DNA from: Mucilaginibacter sp. dw_454 | Lineage (GTDB): Bacteria; Bacteroidota; Bacteroidia; Sphingobacteriales; Sphingobacteriaceae | Direction: 5' to 3' | Assembly: GCF_018449775.1 (NCBI RefSeq) | Contig: NZ_JAAVVB010000002.1 | Location: 310,001-374,000, forward strand | DNA: 64,000 bases | Part shown: in pieces, positions 43,846 to 52,489 of the stretch | Layout: every line of letters begins with the position of its first letter | Position numbering within the stretch: the stretch's first letter is position 1 | Translations under genes and position numbers: made by a program | Notes under the pieces: model-generated | Seen by the model: the letters and a program-made list of their open reading frames with translations, nothing else | What the model was told of the DNA's origin: nothing | The model's database searches: none

Positions 43846-44757
43846 TTATTGGTCGGTATAATCTTGTAAGGCAGCTTTCAGATCATCTGTATTAACAGAT
43901 AGATCTTCGGTAGCCACGGTATGTTGCGTATCAGAACCATCCATGTTTTGTTCAAGATAGTTTTGAATATCGCTTACCGGAATAGTTGACAACTCTTTAT
44001 GTAAAAAAGAACGATCGTGAATAGCTTCTGGCGATTCTACTTTTAAAAATACGCCACCGCCCACCATTAAAACTAAGCAAGCAGCAGTAGCATATTTAAA
44101 CGCGTTTGTTGATAGCATGCGGATAACCGCGCCTTTGCGTTTTACAACGTCTTTGTTAACTGTTTGATTTAAGATCTCTTTATTTAAACGATTGAAATAC
44201 CCTTCCGGAACAGTGAATGTATCTGTTGTACCAGCCATTACTTCTTCCACTGCAATACGGCTTTGAATGCTGTTGCTCAGGTTCTCAAAATAACCTTCGG
44301 GAATGGTAAGGCCACTATCAGCCATCATCAATTCAGCTACGGTTAGCTGGGCCTGGATATTATCGTTTAAGGTTTCAAAGTAACCTTCAGGAACGGTTAA
44401 GCCTTCATCTGAGTTCAATAACGCTTCTTCAACAGCTATGCGGCTTTGAATATTGCTGCTTAACTCATTAAAATAATCTTCAGGAACGGTTAAGCCGGTA
44501 TTTTCAAGATTCAATAGCTCCTCAACCACAATACGGCTTTGGATGTTATCTGCTAAATTTTCGAAGTAATTTTGGGGCACGGTGAAGTGATCAGGCGAAA
44601 TAGTGTTTTTCATTTCGTCCAGCTTAATTGCCATATTGATACGATCTGAAAGCTCATTAAAATAGCCCTCAGGTACCTTAAACGGATTTGTTGTGCTTAT
44701 CCGTTTAAGCTGCTCATAGTCATTTAGCCACTCTTTATTTTCCATATCCCTTGCCAT
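43846..44757 (-). CDS. Putative anti-sigma factor with six 31-residue repeats
   Basis: A 303-residue protein with one membrane helix at about 221-240 (YATAACLVLMVGGGVFL). The cytoplasmic N-terminal part contains six copies of a ~31-residue unit opening with VPEGYF and often ending IQSRIAVEE; openings lie at residues 28, 60, 91, 122, 152 and 183 (spacings 32, 31, 31, 30, 31). The C-terminal 60 residues are periplasmic and acidic. Position directly after an ECF sigma gene supports an anti-sigma role, with the repeats as sigma- or partner-binding surface, but no zinc HxxxCxxC anti-sigma motif is present. The start could be ATG at 44745 (residue 5). This repeat arrangement is unusual. Confidence 0.72.
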   Translation of the reverse strand: MARDMENKEWLNDYEQLKRISTTNPFKVPEGYFNELSDRINMAIKLDEMKNTISPDHFTVPQNYFENLADNIQSRIVVEELLNLENTGLTVPEDYFNELSSNIQSRIAVEEALLNSDEGLTVPEGYFETLNDNIQAQLTVAELMMADSGLTIPEGYFENLSNSIQSRIAVEEVMAGTTDTFTVPEGYFNRLNKEILNQTVNKDVVKRKGAVIRMLSTNAFKYATAACLVLMVGGGVFLKVESPEAIHDRSFLHKELSTIPVSDIQNYLEQNMDGSDTQHTVATEDLSVNTDDLKAALQDYTDQ

Positions 44758-44807
44758 GATTACCTATAGATGAAATTTTGATGAAAAGGTTTAATCATGT
44801 TTTTAAA

Positions 44808-45362
44808 TTAATCTGCTGCAAGTAAAATGTTTTCTATTTTTTTTACCGCCAAATGGAACGATGCCTTTAACGCACCCACACTGGTGCCCAAAACCTGCGA
44901 CATTTCTTCGTATTTCATGTCCTCGTAGTATTTCATGTTGAACACCAAACGCTGTTTTTCGGGCAGGGTTAATATGGCCTGCTGCAATTTTTTTTGTGCT
45001 GCATCGCCATTAAAGTAGCTGGAATCGGCCAGGGTATCAGCCAAATTATAAGCTTCGTCCTCTATAGAAATATTGTTCCGTTGTTTCTTTTTATTCAGGA
45101 AGGTAATACATTCGTTGCTGGCAATGCGGTACATCCAGGTATACAATTGCGAGTCGCTGCGGAAACCTGCCAGGTTTTTCCAAACCTTAATAAAAACGTC
45201 CTGCACCAGGTCGTCGGCATCATCATGGTCAATCACCATACGGCGAATGTGCCAGTAAATTTTTTGCTGATATTTATTCAGAAGCAGGTTAAATGCTTCG
45301 TTCCGGGTGCGCTCATCCTGGAACTTACTGAGTATTTCTGCATCTTCAACCTGTGTAGGCAT
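44808..45362 (-). CDS. RNA polymerase sigma factor, ECF subfamily
   Basis: A 184-residue sigma-70 family factor. Region 2 shows the DNA-melting helix in DDADDLVQDVFIKVWKNL; region 4 shows LPEKQRLVFNMKYYEDMKYE and EMSQVLGTSVGALKASFHLA, the -35 recognition helix. No extra C-terminal domain is seen. The next gene (50 nt downstream) is a membrane protein with repeats and then a Spy-like periplasmic protein, a sigma/anti-sigma/sensor layout typical of Bacteroidota. Its signal and regulon are unknown. Confidence 0.93.
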   Translation of the reverse strand: MPTQVEDAEILSKFQDERTRNEAFNLLLNKYQQKIYWHIRRMVIDHDDADDLVQDVFIKVWKNLAGFRSDSQLYTWMYRIASNECITFLNKKKQRNNISIEDEAYNLADTLADSSYFNGDAAQKKLQQAILTLPEKQRLVFNMKYYEDMKYEEMSQVLGTSVGALKASFHLAVKKIENILLAAD

Positions 45363-45472
45363 GGCTCTGTGAAATTATTTTTACTATAAATAGTTATTTA
45401 AAGTTTTTGTTTTAGATGACTATTTGCGCTAAAATAGGTAATTATTTTTTGATGGCAATGTATATCGGCGAT

Positions 45473-45613
45473 TACTCACCCTGACATCGCTTCGCTTGTC
45501 GACCCTCTCTTCGACTTCGTCGGAAAGAGGGTTGTTGGATCAAGGCTGAATTCAACCCTCTTTCCCGCTTGCGGAAGAGAGGGTGGTCCAGCGCAGCTTA
45601 GACCGGGTGAGTC
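45473..45613. repeat. Palindromic repeat, family D (arms in reversed order)
   Basis: Here the ACTCACCCTGA arm and ACCCTCTCTTCGAC/GTCGGAAAGAGGGT hairpin come first and the ACCCTCTTTCCCGC/GCGGAAGAGAGGGT hairpin and ACCGGGTGAGT arm last. Relative to the copies at 16325 and 17111 the order is inverted. Confidence 0.78.
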
Positions 45614-45634
45614 CTTACGCTATGCTACTAAAAT

Positions 45635-46096
45635 TTAGGCCAACAAATCCAACACCTGCTGTGATGAAGCCTTGGTATCTACCTTATCAATTACATTTTT
45701 GATCACACCATCGGCGTCAATAATAAAAGTAGTGCGTACGGTACCCATATACTTTTTGCCGTACATATTTTTCTCGCCCCAAACGCCATAGGCTTCAACA
45801 ATGCTGTGGTCGGTATCGGCTATCAGCGGGAACGGAAGGTTATGTTTGGTTACAAATTTTTTGTGCGATTTTTCATCGTCGGTGCTTACACCAACAACTT
45901 CATAACCCTTGCCAATTAGCGATTGATAATTATCTCTGAAATCGCAGGCCTCGGCAGTACAACCCGGCGTATCATCCTTCGGATAAAAATATAGGATAAC
46001 CGTTTTGCCTTTAAAATCTGATAAAGAAACGGTGTTGCCGTTTTGATCTTTAGCTGTAAAATCGGGGGCTTTGCTGCCTGCTGTAGGTGTTGCCAT
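45635..46096 (-). CDS. bcp: Thioredoxin-dependent thiol peroxidase (Bcp/PrxQ)
   Basis: A 153-residue peroxiredoxin of the Bcp/PrxQ class that reduces hydroperoxides with thioredoxin. The peroxidatic cysteine C46 and the resolving C51 lie in YPKDDTPGCTAEACDFRD, the spacing that marks the class. The N-terminal PDFTAKDQNGNTVSLSDFKG and later RTTFIIDADG motifs are typical. The start overlaps the stop of the M23 peptidase gene by 1 nt (TAATG), so they are translated from one message. Confidence 0.95.
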   Translation of the reverse strand: MATPTAGSKAPDFTAKDQNGNTVSLSDFKGKTVILYFYPKDDTPGCTAEACDFRDNYQSLIGKGYEVVGVSTDDEKSHKKFVTKHNLPFPLIADTDHSIVEAYGVWGEKNMYGKKYMGTVRTTFIIDADGVIKNVIDKVDTKASSQQVLDLLA

Positions 46097-47805
46097 TATC
46101 TTGTAAATTGTGCTGTGTATTGGGTAAAGTTGTTTTTAGCGTCGCCAACAACAAGTTCAAAATTGTGCTTGCCGCGACTGACGCTGTCATCAAAGGTATA
46201 ACTTAACACCTTAGTTTTATAATCCCAGGCCATCAAAACCCATTTGCCATCAATCTTGCCATTATAGGTTTTTACGCCGGTTAAATTGTCGCCTATGCGG
46301 AAAAATATGCCGTGCGCTTTAGCCATGGTTGCGCCATTATGAATATTAAGCGGAATAACGTAGGGCGGTGTAACATCCACTGTAACATAAAAATCGCCGA
46401 AGGAACGGGCTTTGCCTTTAACGTACCCATTTTCATAAATGCAGCTATCGCACAGGCCGCCACTGCCGGTTATTACGGCTTTGCCGGCCAGGTCGCCCAG
46501 CGGTAAGTCCGGCTTTATCCAGATGTCGTAACGGTCGTGTATGGGTGTTAGTTTATTATGGATGCGATGAGTGATAGAGTAGGCTCCCGGTTTTTTGGCC
46601 AGGCTATCATAAGTAAATTCGACATTGTCATATAAATTACCCGGATCAACAATAACCTTTAATCTGGAAGTAGTAAACACGTTCACCCTGTCATAATAAA
46701 ACAAGTTCGACGGTGGTTTGGCCGCCGCTACAGGTGGCGCAGGTTTTGAATGGACTTTTAAATTAATGGTTGATGTATTGCCCGCTACGTCTTTCACCAC
46801 GTATTGCACATCATGTACCTGGTCGTCATTAAAATTTACAATACCGCGGTTGATAGACTGCGGATAAAGCGAGATATGACTACCCGGTGGTACAAAGCAT
46901 TTTTGCATGAACCTATGCTCGCGCAAAAAGGATGGATAATCAATATAGCCATTAATGGCATGTGTCTGGTCAAAAGCAAAACGCTCGGCAGCAAAGGTGT
47001 AAACCGTTTTGCCATCAATATTTAATTGGATGGAATAAGCCCCGTTTCTATTGGATGAAGCATTGTTCATATCGGTAGTTGAAATGCCGAAAGCCGTATT
47101 GCCGCTAACCTCTATAACTTGTGGTCGTATTAAGTGGTAATTACCCATCGCGCCGGCTACTGCCATAAATTGATGCGGCGTGTATTCGCTAAACGGACGG
47201 TTGCCCATCGAATAAACACCAACGGCAGTAATAGTCGGTGGGATATGATCCGGGATAGTAATACCAAACAATTGCGGATTAACAGTTTCTTCTGTCTTAG
47301 TCTCCCTGATTTCAAAATGCGAATGCGGCCCCGCTACAGCGCCCGACTGCCCTGAAATGGCAATCACATCGCCTTTATGAACAGTGATTTGATTAGGCTG
47401 CAGGTTAAAATCGACCTCAAATAATTGGTTTTGATATTGATAATCATGCACGGCCTTTGCTATTTCAGGGGCGAAAGTTAGATTGTGCATGTAAACGGTA
47501 GTATAACCGTTGGGGTGATTAATATAAACGATATTACCCCCTCCGCCAAACTGTACCCGTACCCGCGAGATATATCCATCTGCGGCGGCATGTACCGGGT
47601 AGCCCGTACGCTGATTGGTACGGAAATCAATACCGGCATGGAAGTGCATGGGTCTTAGCTCGGCGAAACCACCGGCGGCAGCGGGCGGTAAATCCAACGG
47701 ATACCGAAAGTAATCCTGCGGGTAATCGCGGCTTTGTATGGGTTTTTGTGCGTAAACAAACTGAAAGCTCAATAAGAACAGTAGGGGGTAGCAATATTTA
47801 TTCAT
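46096..47805 (-). CDS. M23 family metallopeptidase
   Basis: A 569-residue secreted peptidase (signal peptide to about residue 19, ending VYAQ). The N-terminal LytM-type domain has the zinc residues H56 and D60 in HFHAGID, and the HxH motif at H161/H163 in GPHSHFEIR. It would cleave peptide cross-bridges of peptidoglycan or related substrates. The C-terminal two-thirds is beta-rich with repeated strands but has no clear named domain. It overlaps bcp by 1 nt. The unusual feature is the catalytic domain at the N-terminus and a long C-terminal region. Confidence 0.88.
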   Translation of the reverse strand: MNKYCYPLLFLLSFQFVYAQKPIQSRDYPQDYFRYPLDLPPAAAGGFAELRPMHFHAGIDFRTNQRTGYPVHAAADGYISRVRVQFGGGGNIVYINHPNGYTTVYMHNLTFAPEIAKAVHDYQYQNQLFEVDFNLQPNQITVHKGDVIAISGQSGAVAGPHSHFEIRETKTEETVNPQLFGITIPDHIPPTITAVGVYSMGNRPFSEYTPHQFMAVAGAMGNYHLIRPQVIEVSGNTAFGISTTDMNNASSNRNGAYSIQLNIDGKTVYTFAAERFAFDQTHAINGYIDYPSFLREHRFMQKCFVPPGSHISLYPQSINRGIVNFNDDQVHDVQYVVKDVAGNTSTINLKVHSKPAPPVAAAKPPSNLFYYDRVNVFTTSRLKVIVDPGNLYDNVEFTYDSLAKKPGAYSITHRIHNKLTPIHDRYDIWIKPDLPLGDLAGKAVITGSGGLCDSCIYENGYVKGKARSFGDFYVTVDVTPPYVIPLNIHNGATMAKAHGIFFRIGDNLTGVKTYNGKIDGKWVLMAWDYKTKVLSYTFDDSVSRGKHNFELVVGDAKNNFTQYTAQFTR

Positions 47806-47883
47806 TAAAAGATATACAGCCGAAACGAGCCAGGAGTTTTATAAAAATTGAGTTAATGTTAAGTACCTAACGCCCAATGACTA

Positions 47884-48495
47884 TTATTTAATATAGAAGT
47901 CAATCAGTTTTTCGCCCTCTAAGAAACCTTCCAGGTGATCGCCTATGTTTACTTTGCCTACACCGACCGGAGTGCCTGTAAAGATCAGGTCGCCTTTTTT
48001 TAGGGTGAAGTATTGAGAAACAAAAGCAATAATATATTCAAAAGAGAATAGCAAGTTGCTGGTATTACCCGTTTGTTTGCGCTGCCCGTTAATATCCAGA
48101 TGAAAGTTTAAATCATACAGATTGGCGAATTGAGCTTTGGGCACAAAGTTGCTTACCGGGGCCGAGCTGTCGAAAGCTTTAGCCAACTCCCAGGGCAGGC
48201 CTTTTTCTTTATGGCGCGATTGGATATCGCGGGCGGTAAAGTCTACGCCAAGACCAATCTCCTCATAATAACCGGCTGCAAATTTTTCGCTGATGTGTTT
48301 GCCTTCTTTATTGATCTTGAGCACAATCTCCAGCTCATGGTGCACGTCCTCAGAAAACTCAGGATGATAAAAAGGCTTGTTATCTTTCAGTAAAGCAGTA
48401 TCGGGTTTTAAAAATATAACCGGAATAGTTGGCACCGGGTTATTTAACTCATGAGCGTGCTCGGCGTAGTTGCGGCCAATGGCAATGATTTTCAT
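47884..48495 (-). CDS. Fumarylacetoacetate hydrolase family protein
   Basis: A 203-residue FAH-fold protein; related enzymes hydrolyse or decarboxylate oxo-acids or hydrate pyruvates with a divalent metal. Visible are IGRNYAEHAHELNNPVP, the metal-binding HHELEIVLKI (E of the triad) and the VDFTARDIQSR segment; GTPVGVGKVNIGDHLEG is the family ending. It is the short form, close to acylpyruvase/oxaloacetate decarboxylase-like proteins. Neighbours give no pathway, so the substrate remains open. Leftward and probably alone. Confidence 0.9.
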   Translation of the reverse strand: MKIIAIGRNYAEHAHELNNPVPTIPVIFLKPDTALLKDNKPFYHPEFSEDVHHELEIVLKINKEGKHISEKFAAGYYEEIGLGVDFTARDIQSRHKEKGLPWELAKAFDSSAPVSNFVPKAQFANLYDLNFHLDINGQRKQTGNTSNLLFSFEYIIAFVSQYFTLKKGDLIFTGTPVGVGKVNIGDHLEGFLEGEKLIDFYIK

Positions 48496-48498
48496 AGG

Positions 48499-48656
48499 TT
48501 TTAATGAGTGAATGAGTGTTTTAGCGAATGAGTGAATGCACTTATTCGATAGTCGGCTAATTTAATAAAAATGGATGAATGGATGTGTGGATAGACAGAT
48601 GAGTAGTATAGCGATAAAATTGATTATTAAAAAACATTCACTCAATCACTCATTAA
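48499..48656. repeat. Short-word tract with inverted arms (GAATGAGTG / CACTCATTC)
   Basis: The left part has AATGAGTGAATGAGTG and GCGAATGAGTGAATGC; the right end has CATTCACTCAATCACTCATT, and the centre has GGATGAATGGATGTGTGG. It separates the FAH-family and T9SS genes. No gene is seen in it. Confidence 0.65.
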
Positions 48657-49142
48657 CTACAAAAGCGAGATCCGCTTAATTACAGACTCTGTACCGGCAA
48701 TTACGCGGATAAAGTAAAAGCCGCGGTTAAGCTTATTGCTAATCTGGCGGTTAAGTACCTGCTCGCCGGGTTCAACCCTTTGCGAAAACAGCGTGAGGAC
48801 GTCATTACCCAAAACATCTACCATTTTAATGGTGACGTTTGAGTTGCGCGATACCACATATTTTAAATTGATCTGGTCTGTTATAGGATTTGGAAACACC
48901 TCGACGTTGCTTAACAATTTATCGGAAAGTAAAACCACATGCGCGTTTGAGGTAGTATTGGGTTTTACAGGCGGTACAGATAAGGAAAGATTAAGCGGGC
49001 TCTTCCTGGGCTTCCGTTTTATCAAAGAGTAGCTAATGGTGTCGCGCAATGGTTTAACAGGGGTAGCAAGAGCACAATTCACGGATATCGCCAGCGCAAT
49101 TAGTAACATCCACGAATAAAAAGAGGTAAAATTTCTCCTCAT
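48657..49142 (-). CDS. Small T9SS type A sorting-domain protein
   Basis: A 161-residue secreted protein with a signal peptide (to about residue 26, ending ALAT). The C-terminal 80 residues are a type IX secretion sorting domain (VEVFPNP at 80, then VDVLGNDVLTLF, and the ending GFYFIRVIAGTESVIKRISLL from residue 141). Only about 50 residues of other sequence lie between, so it is almost a bare sorting domain. It should be exported by the type IX secretion system and attached to the surface or released. No partner gene is near. Confidence 0.85.
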   Translation of the reverse strand: MRRNFTSFYSWMLLIALAISVNCALATPVKPLRDTISYSLIKRKPRKSPLNLSLSVPPVKPNTTSNAHVVLLSDKLLSNVEVFPNPITDQINLKYVVSRNSNVTIKMVDVLGNDVLTLFSQRVEPGEQVLNRQISNKLNRGFYFIRVIAGTESVIKRISLL

Positions 49143-49164
49143 GCCTTACAATTAGTTATGGCTA

Positions 49165-49172
49165 CAAAAGTA
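49165..49172 (-). promoter_or_regulatory. Putative -7 box of the T9SS gene
   Basis: On the minus strand it reads TACTTTTG, about 22 nt upstream of the start. A possible CAA for -33 is 16 nt further, shorter than usual. Confidence 0.4.
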
Positions 49173-49311
49173 TAAATAAAGTTTTCATCAATTTCGATAT
49201 TCTCAGCGTGATGCTGTTTTTTAACAAAATTTAACAATGCCTCATACATGTGTAACAATTAATTTCTTTATACGTTTCAACAATTTTTAAGTTGTAACTC
49301 AAATAATTTAA

Positions 49312-49319
49312 TACTTTTG
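49312..49319 (+). promoter_or_regulatory. Putative -7 box of kup
   Basis: TACTTTTG fits TAnnTTTG; a TTG at 49292 lies 17 nt upstream, slightly close. The GTG start of kup follows after 19 nt. Confidence 0.45.
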
Positions 49320-49338
49320 TGCGTTTACAATCAAGATA

Positions 49339-51285
49339 GTGTCGCATCATAAAGATCTACAAAAACTGACGGCCGCTGGCCTCCTCATCAGTTTAGGAAT
49401 TATCTACGGAGATATCGGTACCTCTCCGCTATATGTTTTCAAAGCCATCGTTGGTAGCCAACACATTTCAGACATCCTGGTTTTAGGCGGTGTGTCCTGT
49501 ATTTTCTGGACGCTGACCATGCAAACCACCTTAAAATATGTTGTAATAACGTTACGTGCAGACAACAAAGGCGAGGGGGGGATTTTCTCTCTTTTCTCTT
49601 TAGTTAGGCGCAAGGCTCATTGGCTCATCGTCCCTGCCGTAGTAGGCGGTTGTGCTTTATTAGCCGACGGTATTATTACGCCCCCCATCACTATATCATC
49701 AGCTATTGAAGGCTTGGTGCCGCAGTTCCCTCATTTGCATACAGTGCCGGTGGTTATTGCCATCATAGGCGGGTTGTTTTTGATTCAGCAATTCGGTTCA
49801 TCAACCGTAGGTAAGGCTTTTGGCCCTATCATGTTCATTTGGTTTACCATGATGGGTGTGCTGGGTATCAGTTATATTGTACAAGATCCTACCATTATCA
49901 GGGCGCTAAACCCTTATTACGCTTTTGAGCTATTGACAAATCATAGTTACCATGCATTTGTTATCCTGGGTGCGGTTTTCCTGTGTACTACAGGTGCCGA
50001 AGCGTTATACTCTGACTTAGGTCACTGCGGTCGTAAAAACATCCAGATAAGCTGGATCTATGTTAAAACCTGCTTAATATTAAACTACCTGGGCCAGGCT
50101 GTGTGGCTACTAAAACACAACGGACAGGTAATGGATTTAAACCTGCTAAATCCTTTTTACAAGATCATGCCAGAGTGGTTCCTGATATTTGGTATTGGTA
50201 TAGCAACTGTGGCTGCTATTATTGCCAGCCAGGCTTTGATATCAGGCTCATTTACCCTGATAGCAGAAGCTGTACGTTTAAACTTATGGCCCAAAGTTAA
50301 AATCCATTACCCAAGCGAGCAAAAAGGCCAGCTATACGTATCAAGCGTTAACTGGTTGTTATGCGCCGGTTGTATTGGTGTGGTATTACTGTTTAAACAT
50401 TCAGACAGAATGGAGGCAGCTTACGGTTTGAGTATTACGGTAGCCATGTTAATGACGACCATTTTGGTGTCCCGATTCCTCCGTCGTAAAAAAGTGCCGA
50501 CTTACATGGTGAATACCTTCCTGGGTTTATACCTGTTAATTGAAGGTACTTTCCTGTATGGTAACCTGAATAAGTTTGTCGATGGCGGCTGGTTTACTTT
50601 GTCTATAGGCGCTTTCTTATTCTCTGTAATGTGGACCTGGCATACTGCCCGTAAAATCAGAAACCGCTACGTTAAATTTGTTGAGATTGACGATTACTAC
50701 AATATCATTAAAGAATTAAGCGACGACGAAACTGTTCCAAAATACGCCTCGCAACTGGTTTATTTAACCAGCGCTAACTTTAACTCTGAAGTTGAATCAA
50801 AGATCATTTATTCCATCCTGCAAAAGCAACCTAAACGTGCCGACGTTTACTGGCTGGTACATGTTGACGTGGTTGACGAGCCTTACAAAAAAGAATATGA
50901 GGTTGATGTGTTGGTGCCTAATAAACTGATCCGTATTGACTTTAAACTGGGCTTCCGTATTGAGCAACAAATTAATTTGTTATTCAGGCGTGTTGTTGAA
51001 GACCTGGTGAAAAACGGCGAGGTTGATATCACCAGCCGATATGAATCGCTTAACAAACACAAAATTGTGGGCGACTTCCGTTTCGTGGTGATCGAGAAAG
51101 TGCTTTCGCGCTCGCATAACCTATCGTTCTATGAAAAGGCTATTATGGCGTTTTATACTTATCTCAAAAAGATTAGCTTGTCAGAAGAGCGGGGTTTTGG
51201 TTTGGATCTGAGCTTTGTAACCATAGAGAAAGTTCCGCTGATGCTGGCTGCACCTGAAAGCGTTGAAATTAGCCGCGTTATTTAA
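49339..51285 (+). CDS. kup: KUP-type potassium transporter
   Basis: A 648-residue potassium:proton symporter of the KUP/HAK/KT family. The first 430 residues contain about 12 membrane helices, beginning LTAAGLLISLGIIYGDIGTSPLYVFK, the family signature, with DNKGEGGIFSLFSL and ADGIITPPITI following. The last 200 residues are a cytoplasmic domain. The start is a GTG codon at 49339; no ATG in frame precedes the conserved N-terminus. It stands alone on the plus strand, with a PAP2 gene following after about 80 nt. Confidence 0.95.
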   Translation: MSHHKDLQKLTAAGLLISLGIIYGDIGTSPLYVFKAIVGSQHISDILVLGGVSCIFWTLTMQTTLKYVVITLRADNKGEGGIFSLFSLVRRKAHWLIVPAVVGGCALLADGIITPPITISSAIEGLVPQFPHLHTVPVVIAIIGGLFLIQQFGSSTVGKAFGPIMFIWFTMMGVLGISYIVQDPTIIRALNPYYAFELLTNHSYHAFVILGAVFLCTTGAEALYSDLGHCGRKNIQISWIYVKTCLILNYLGQAVWLLKHNGQVMDLNLLNPFYKIMPEWFLIFGIGIATVAAIIASQALISGSFTLIAEAVRLNLWPKVKIHYPSEQKGQLYVSSVNWLLCAGCIGVVLLFKHSDRMEAAYGLSITVAMLMTTILVSRFLRRKKVPTYMVNTFLGLYLLIEGTFLYGNLNKFVDGGWFTLSIGAFLFSVMWTWHTARKIRNRYVKFVEIDDYYNIIKELSDDETVPKYASQLVYLTSANFNSEVESKIIYSILQKQPKRADVYWLVHVDVVDEPYKKEYEVDVLVPNKLIRIDFKLGFRIEQQINLLFRRVVEDLVKNGEVDITSRYESLNKHKIVGDFRFVVIEKVLSRSHNLSFYEKAIMAFYTYLKKISLSEERGFGLDLSFVTIEKVPLMLAAPESVEISRVI

Positions 51286-51367
51286 TTTTTCTAAAAACCA
51301 CATGTTAAGATAATATTACTTCAATATTAATACAGAATGTCAAGCTAATTTGGCCATTTGTATTAGT

Positions 51368-52171
51368 ATGTCTATGAAGTATCTAATAGTTTCTTTCTTA
51401 TTTATTATTTCTATGCGTGCCAATGCCCAACAGGGTGCTGATACTGCCAGGAAAAACCTCGGTGACACCATTAAAAAGGATCTTTTAACTGCGCCAGACA
51501 CAGTTAAGAAATTGCACACCAAACCATGGGCGCTGGTTGCTCCTGCTATTGCTATAACCTATGGTGCTTTAACTTTTGGTGTCCATCCGTTACGCCGGAT
51601 AGACTATTTCATTCAATCTGAGACAAACAAAACAGGAGCAAATTTCCATTCTAAGGCCGAAAGTTATTTTCAATTTGCGCCTGTGGTGATGGTTTACGGT
51701 CTGAATTTAGTTGGGGTAAGTGGTAAAAATACCTTTGTTGATCGTACGGCTTTACTAGGCCTGTCTGCGGGTATATTAGGGGTGACCGCTTTCGGCACTA
51801 AACATTTTACACATAGGTTAAGGCCAAATGGAAGCGACTATTTTTCATTTCCGTCTGGCCATACCGCCACGGCATTTATGGGCGCCGAGTTTTTAGCCCA
51901 GGAATATTCAAATAAGTCGCCTGTATACACCGTTATCGGCTATTCGTTTGCGGTCACCACAGGAGTTTTTAGGATGTATAATCGCGATCATTGGTTCAGT
52001 GACGTAGTTGCCGGTGCAGGCGTGGGTATTATCTCTACCAAGCTTTCTTATCTGGTTTATCCTTATATCCGTAATGCATTGACTCATACCGATAAAAAAG
52101 GTAAAAGCGTTATGGTGATGCCGACTTATCAGGATGGCATTCCCGGGATGTCCTTTGCTATGCAGCTATAA
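51368..52171 (+). CDS. PAP2 phosphatase family protein, secreted or membrane-associated
   Basis: A 267-residue protein of the PAP2 acid-phosphatase superfamily. The ATG at 51368 (or the one at 51374, giving MKYLIVSFLFIISMRANAQ) gives a signal peptide. The three motifs are KHFTHRLRPNG, FPSGHTATAF and YNRDHWFSDVVAG, giving the catalytic histidines and aspartate. It probably removes phosphate from a lipid or sugar phosphate at the outer face of the membrane, such as undecaprenyl pyrophosphate. Its stop codon is separated by 1 nt from the convergent SemiSWEET stop. A second, different PAP2 gene lies at 54257. Confidence 0.85.
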   Translation: MSMKYLIVSFLFIISMRANAQQGADTARKNLGDTIKKDLLTAPDTVKKLHTKPWALVAPAIAITYGALTFGVHPLRRIDYFIQSETNKTGANFHSKAESYFQFAPVVMVYGLNLVGVSGKNTFVDRTALLGLSAGILGVTAFGTKHFTHRLRPNGSDYFSFPSGHTATAFMGAEFLAQEYSNKSPVYTVIGYSFAVTTGVFRMYNRDHWFSDVVAGAGVGIISTKLSYLVYPYIRNALTHTDKKGKSVMVMPTYQDGIPGMSFAMQL

Positions 52172-52172
52172 A

Positions 52173-52427
52173 TTATTTATAACGCAACTTGTAAACCAAT
52201 ATCGTCCCGGCAAAAATAAAGGTGACAAAGTTAGCGGCGGCAACCGGTGCGCTATGATACATAATACCATACATTAGCCACAAAAATGTCCCAACGGTAA
52301 ACACCACGTACATAGACAAGGATATCCCGGTGGTATTTTTGGTGCGAATGGTTTTCACCGCCTGCGGTAAAAACGATATGGTGGTACAAAATGCGGCGGC
52401 GAAGCCTATTAAATCAATGTAAGTCAT
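52173..52427 (-). CDS. SemiSWEET sugar transporter
   Basis: An 84-residue protein with three membrane helices (MTYIDLIGFAAAFCTTISFL, then LSMYVVFTVGTFLWLMYGIM, then AAANFVTFIFAGTILVYKL). The PQ-loop/MtN3 signature FLPQAVKTIRTKNT is present, and the length is that of bacterial SemiSWEETs, which dimerise to form a sugar path. The start is taken at 52427; ten upstream in-frame residues do not fit the family. It is leftward, 62 nt after the APC permease gene. Confidence 0.9.
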   Translation of the reverse strand: MTYIDLIGFAAAFCTTISFLPQAVKTIRTKNTTGISLSMYVVFTVGTFLWLMYGIMYHSAPVAAANFVTFIFAGTILVYKLRYK

Positions 52428-52489
52428 TGTGTTGCTATAGGATACACAAATATACAAATAGATAGTGTATTATTTACACTATGATATTT

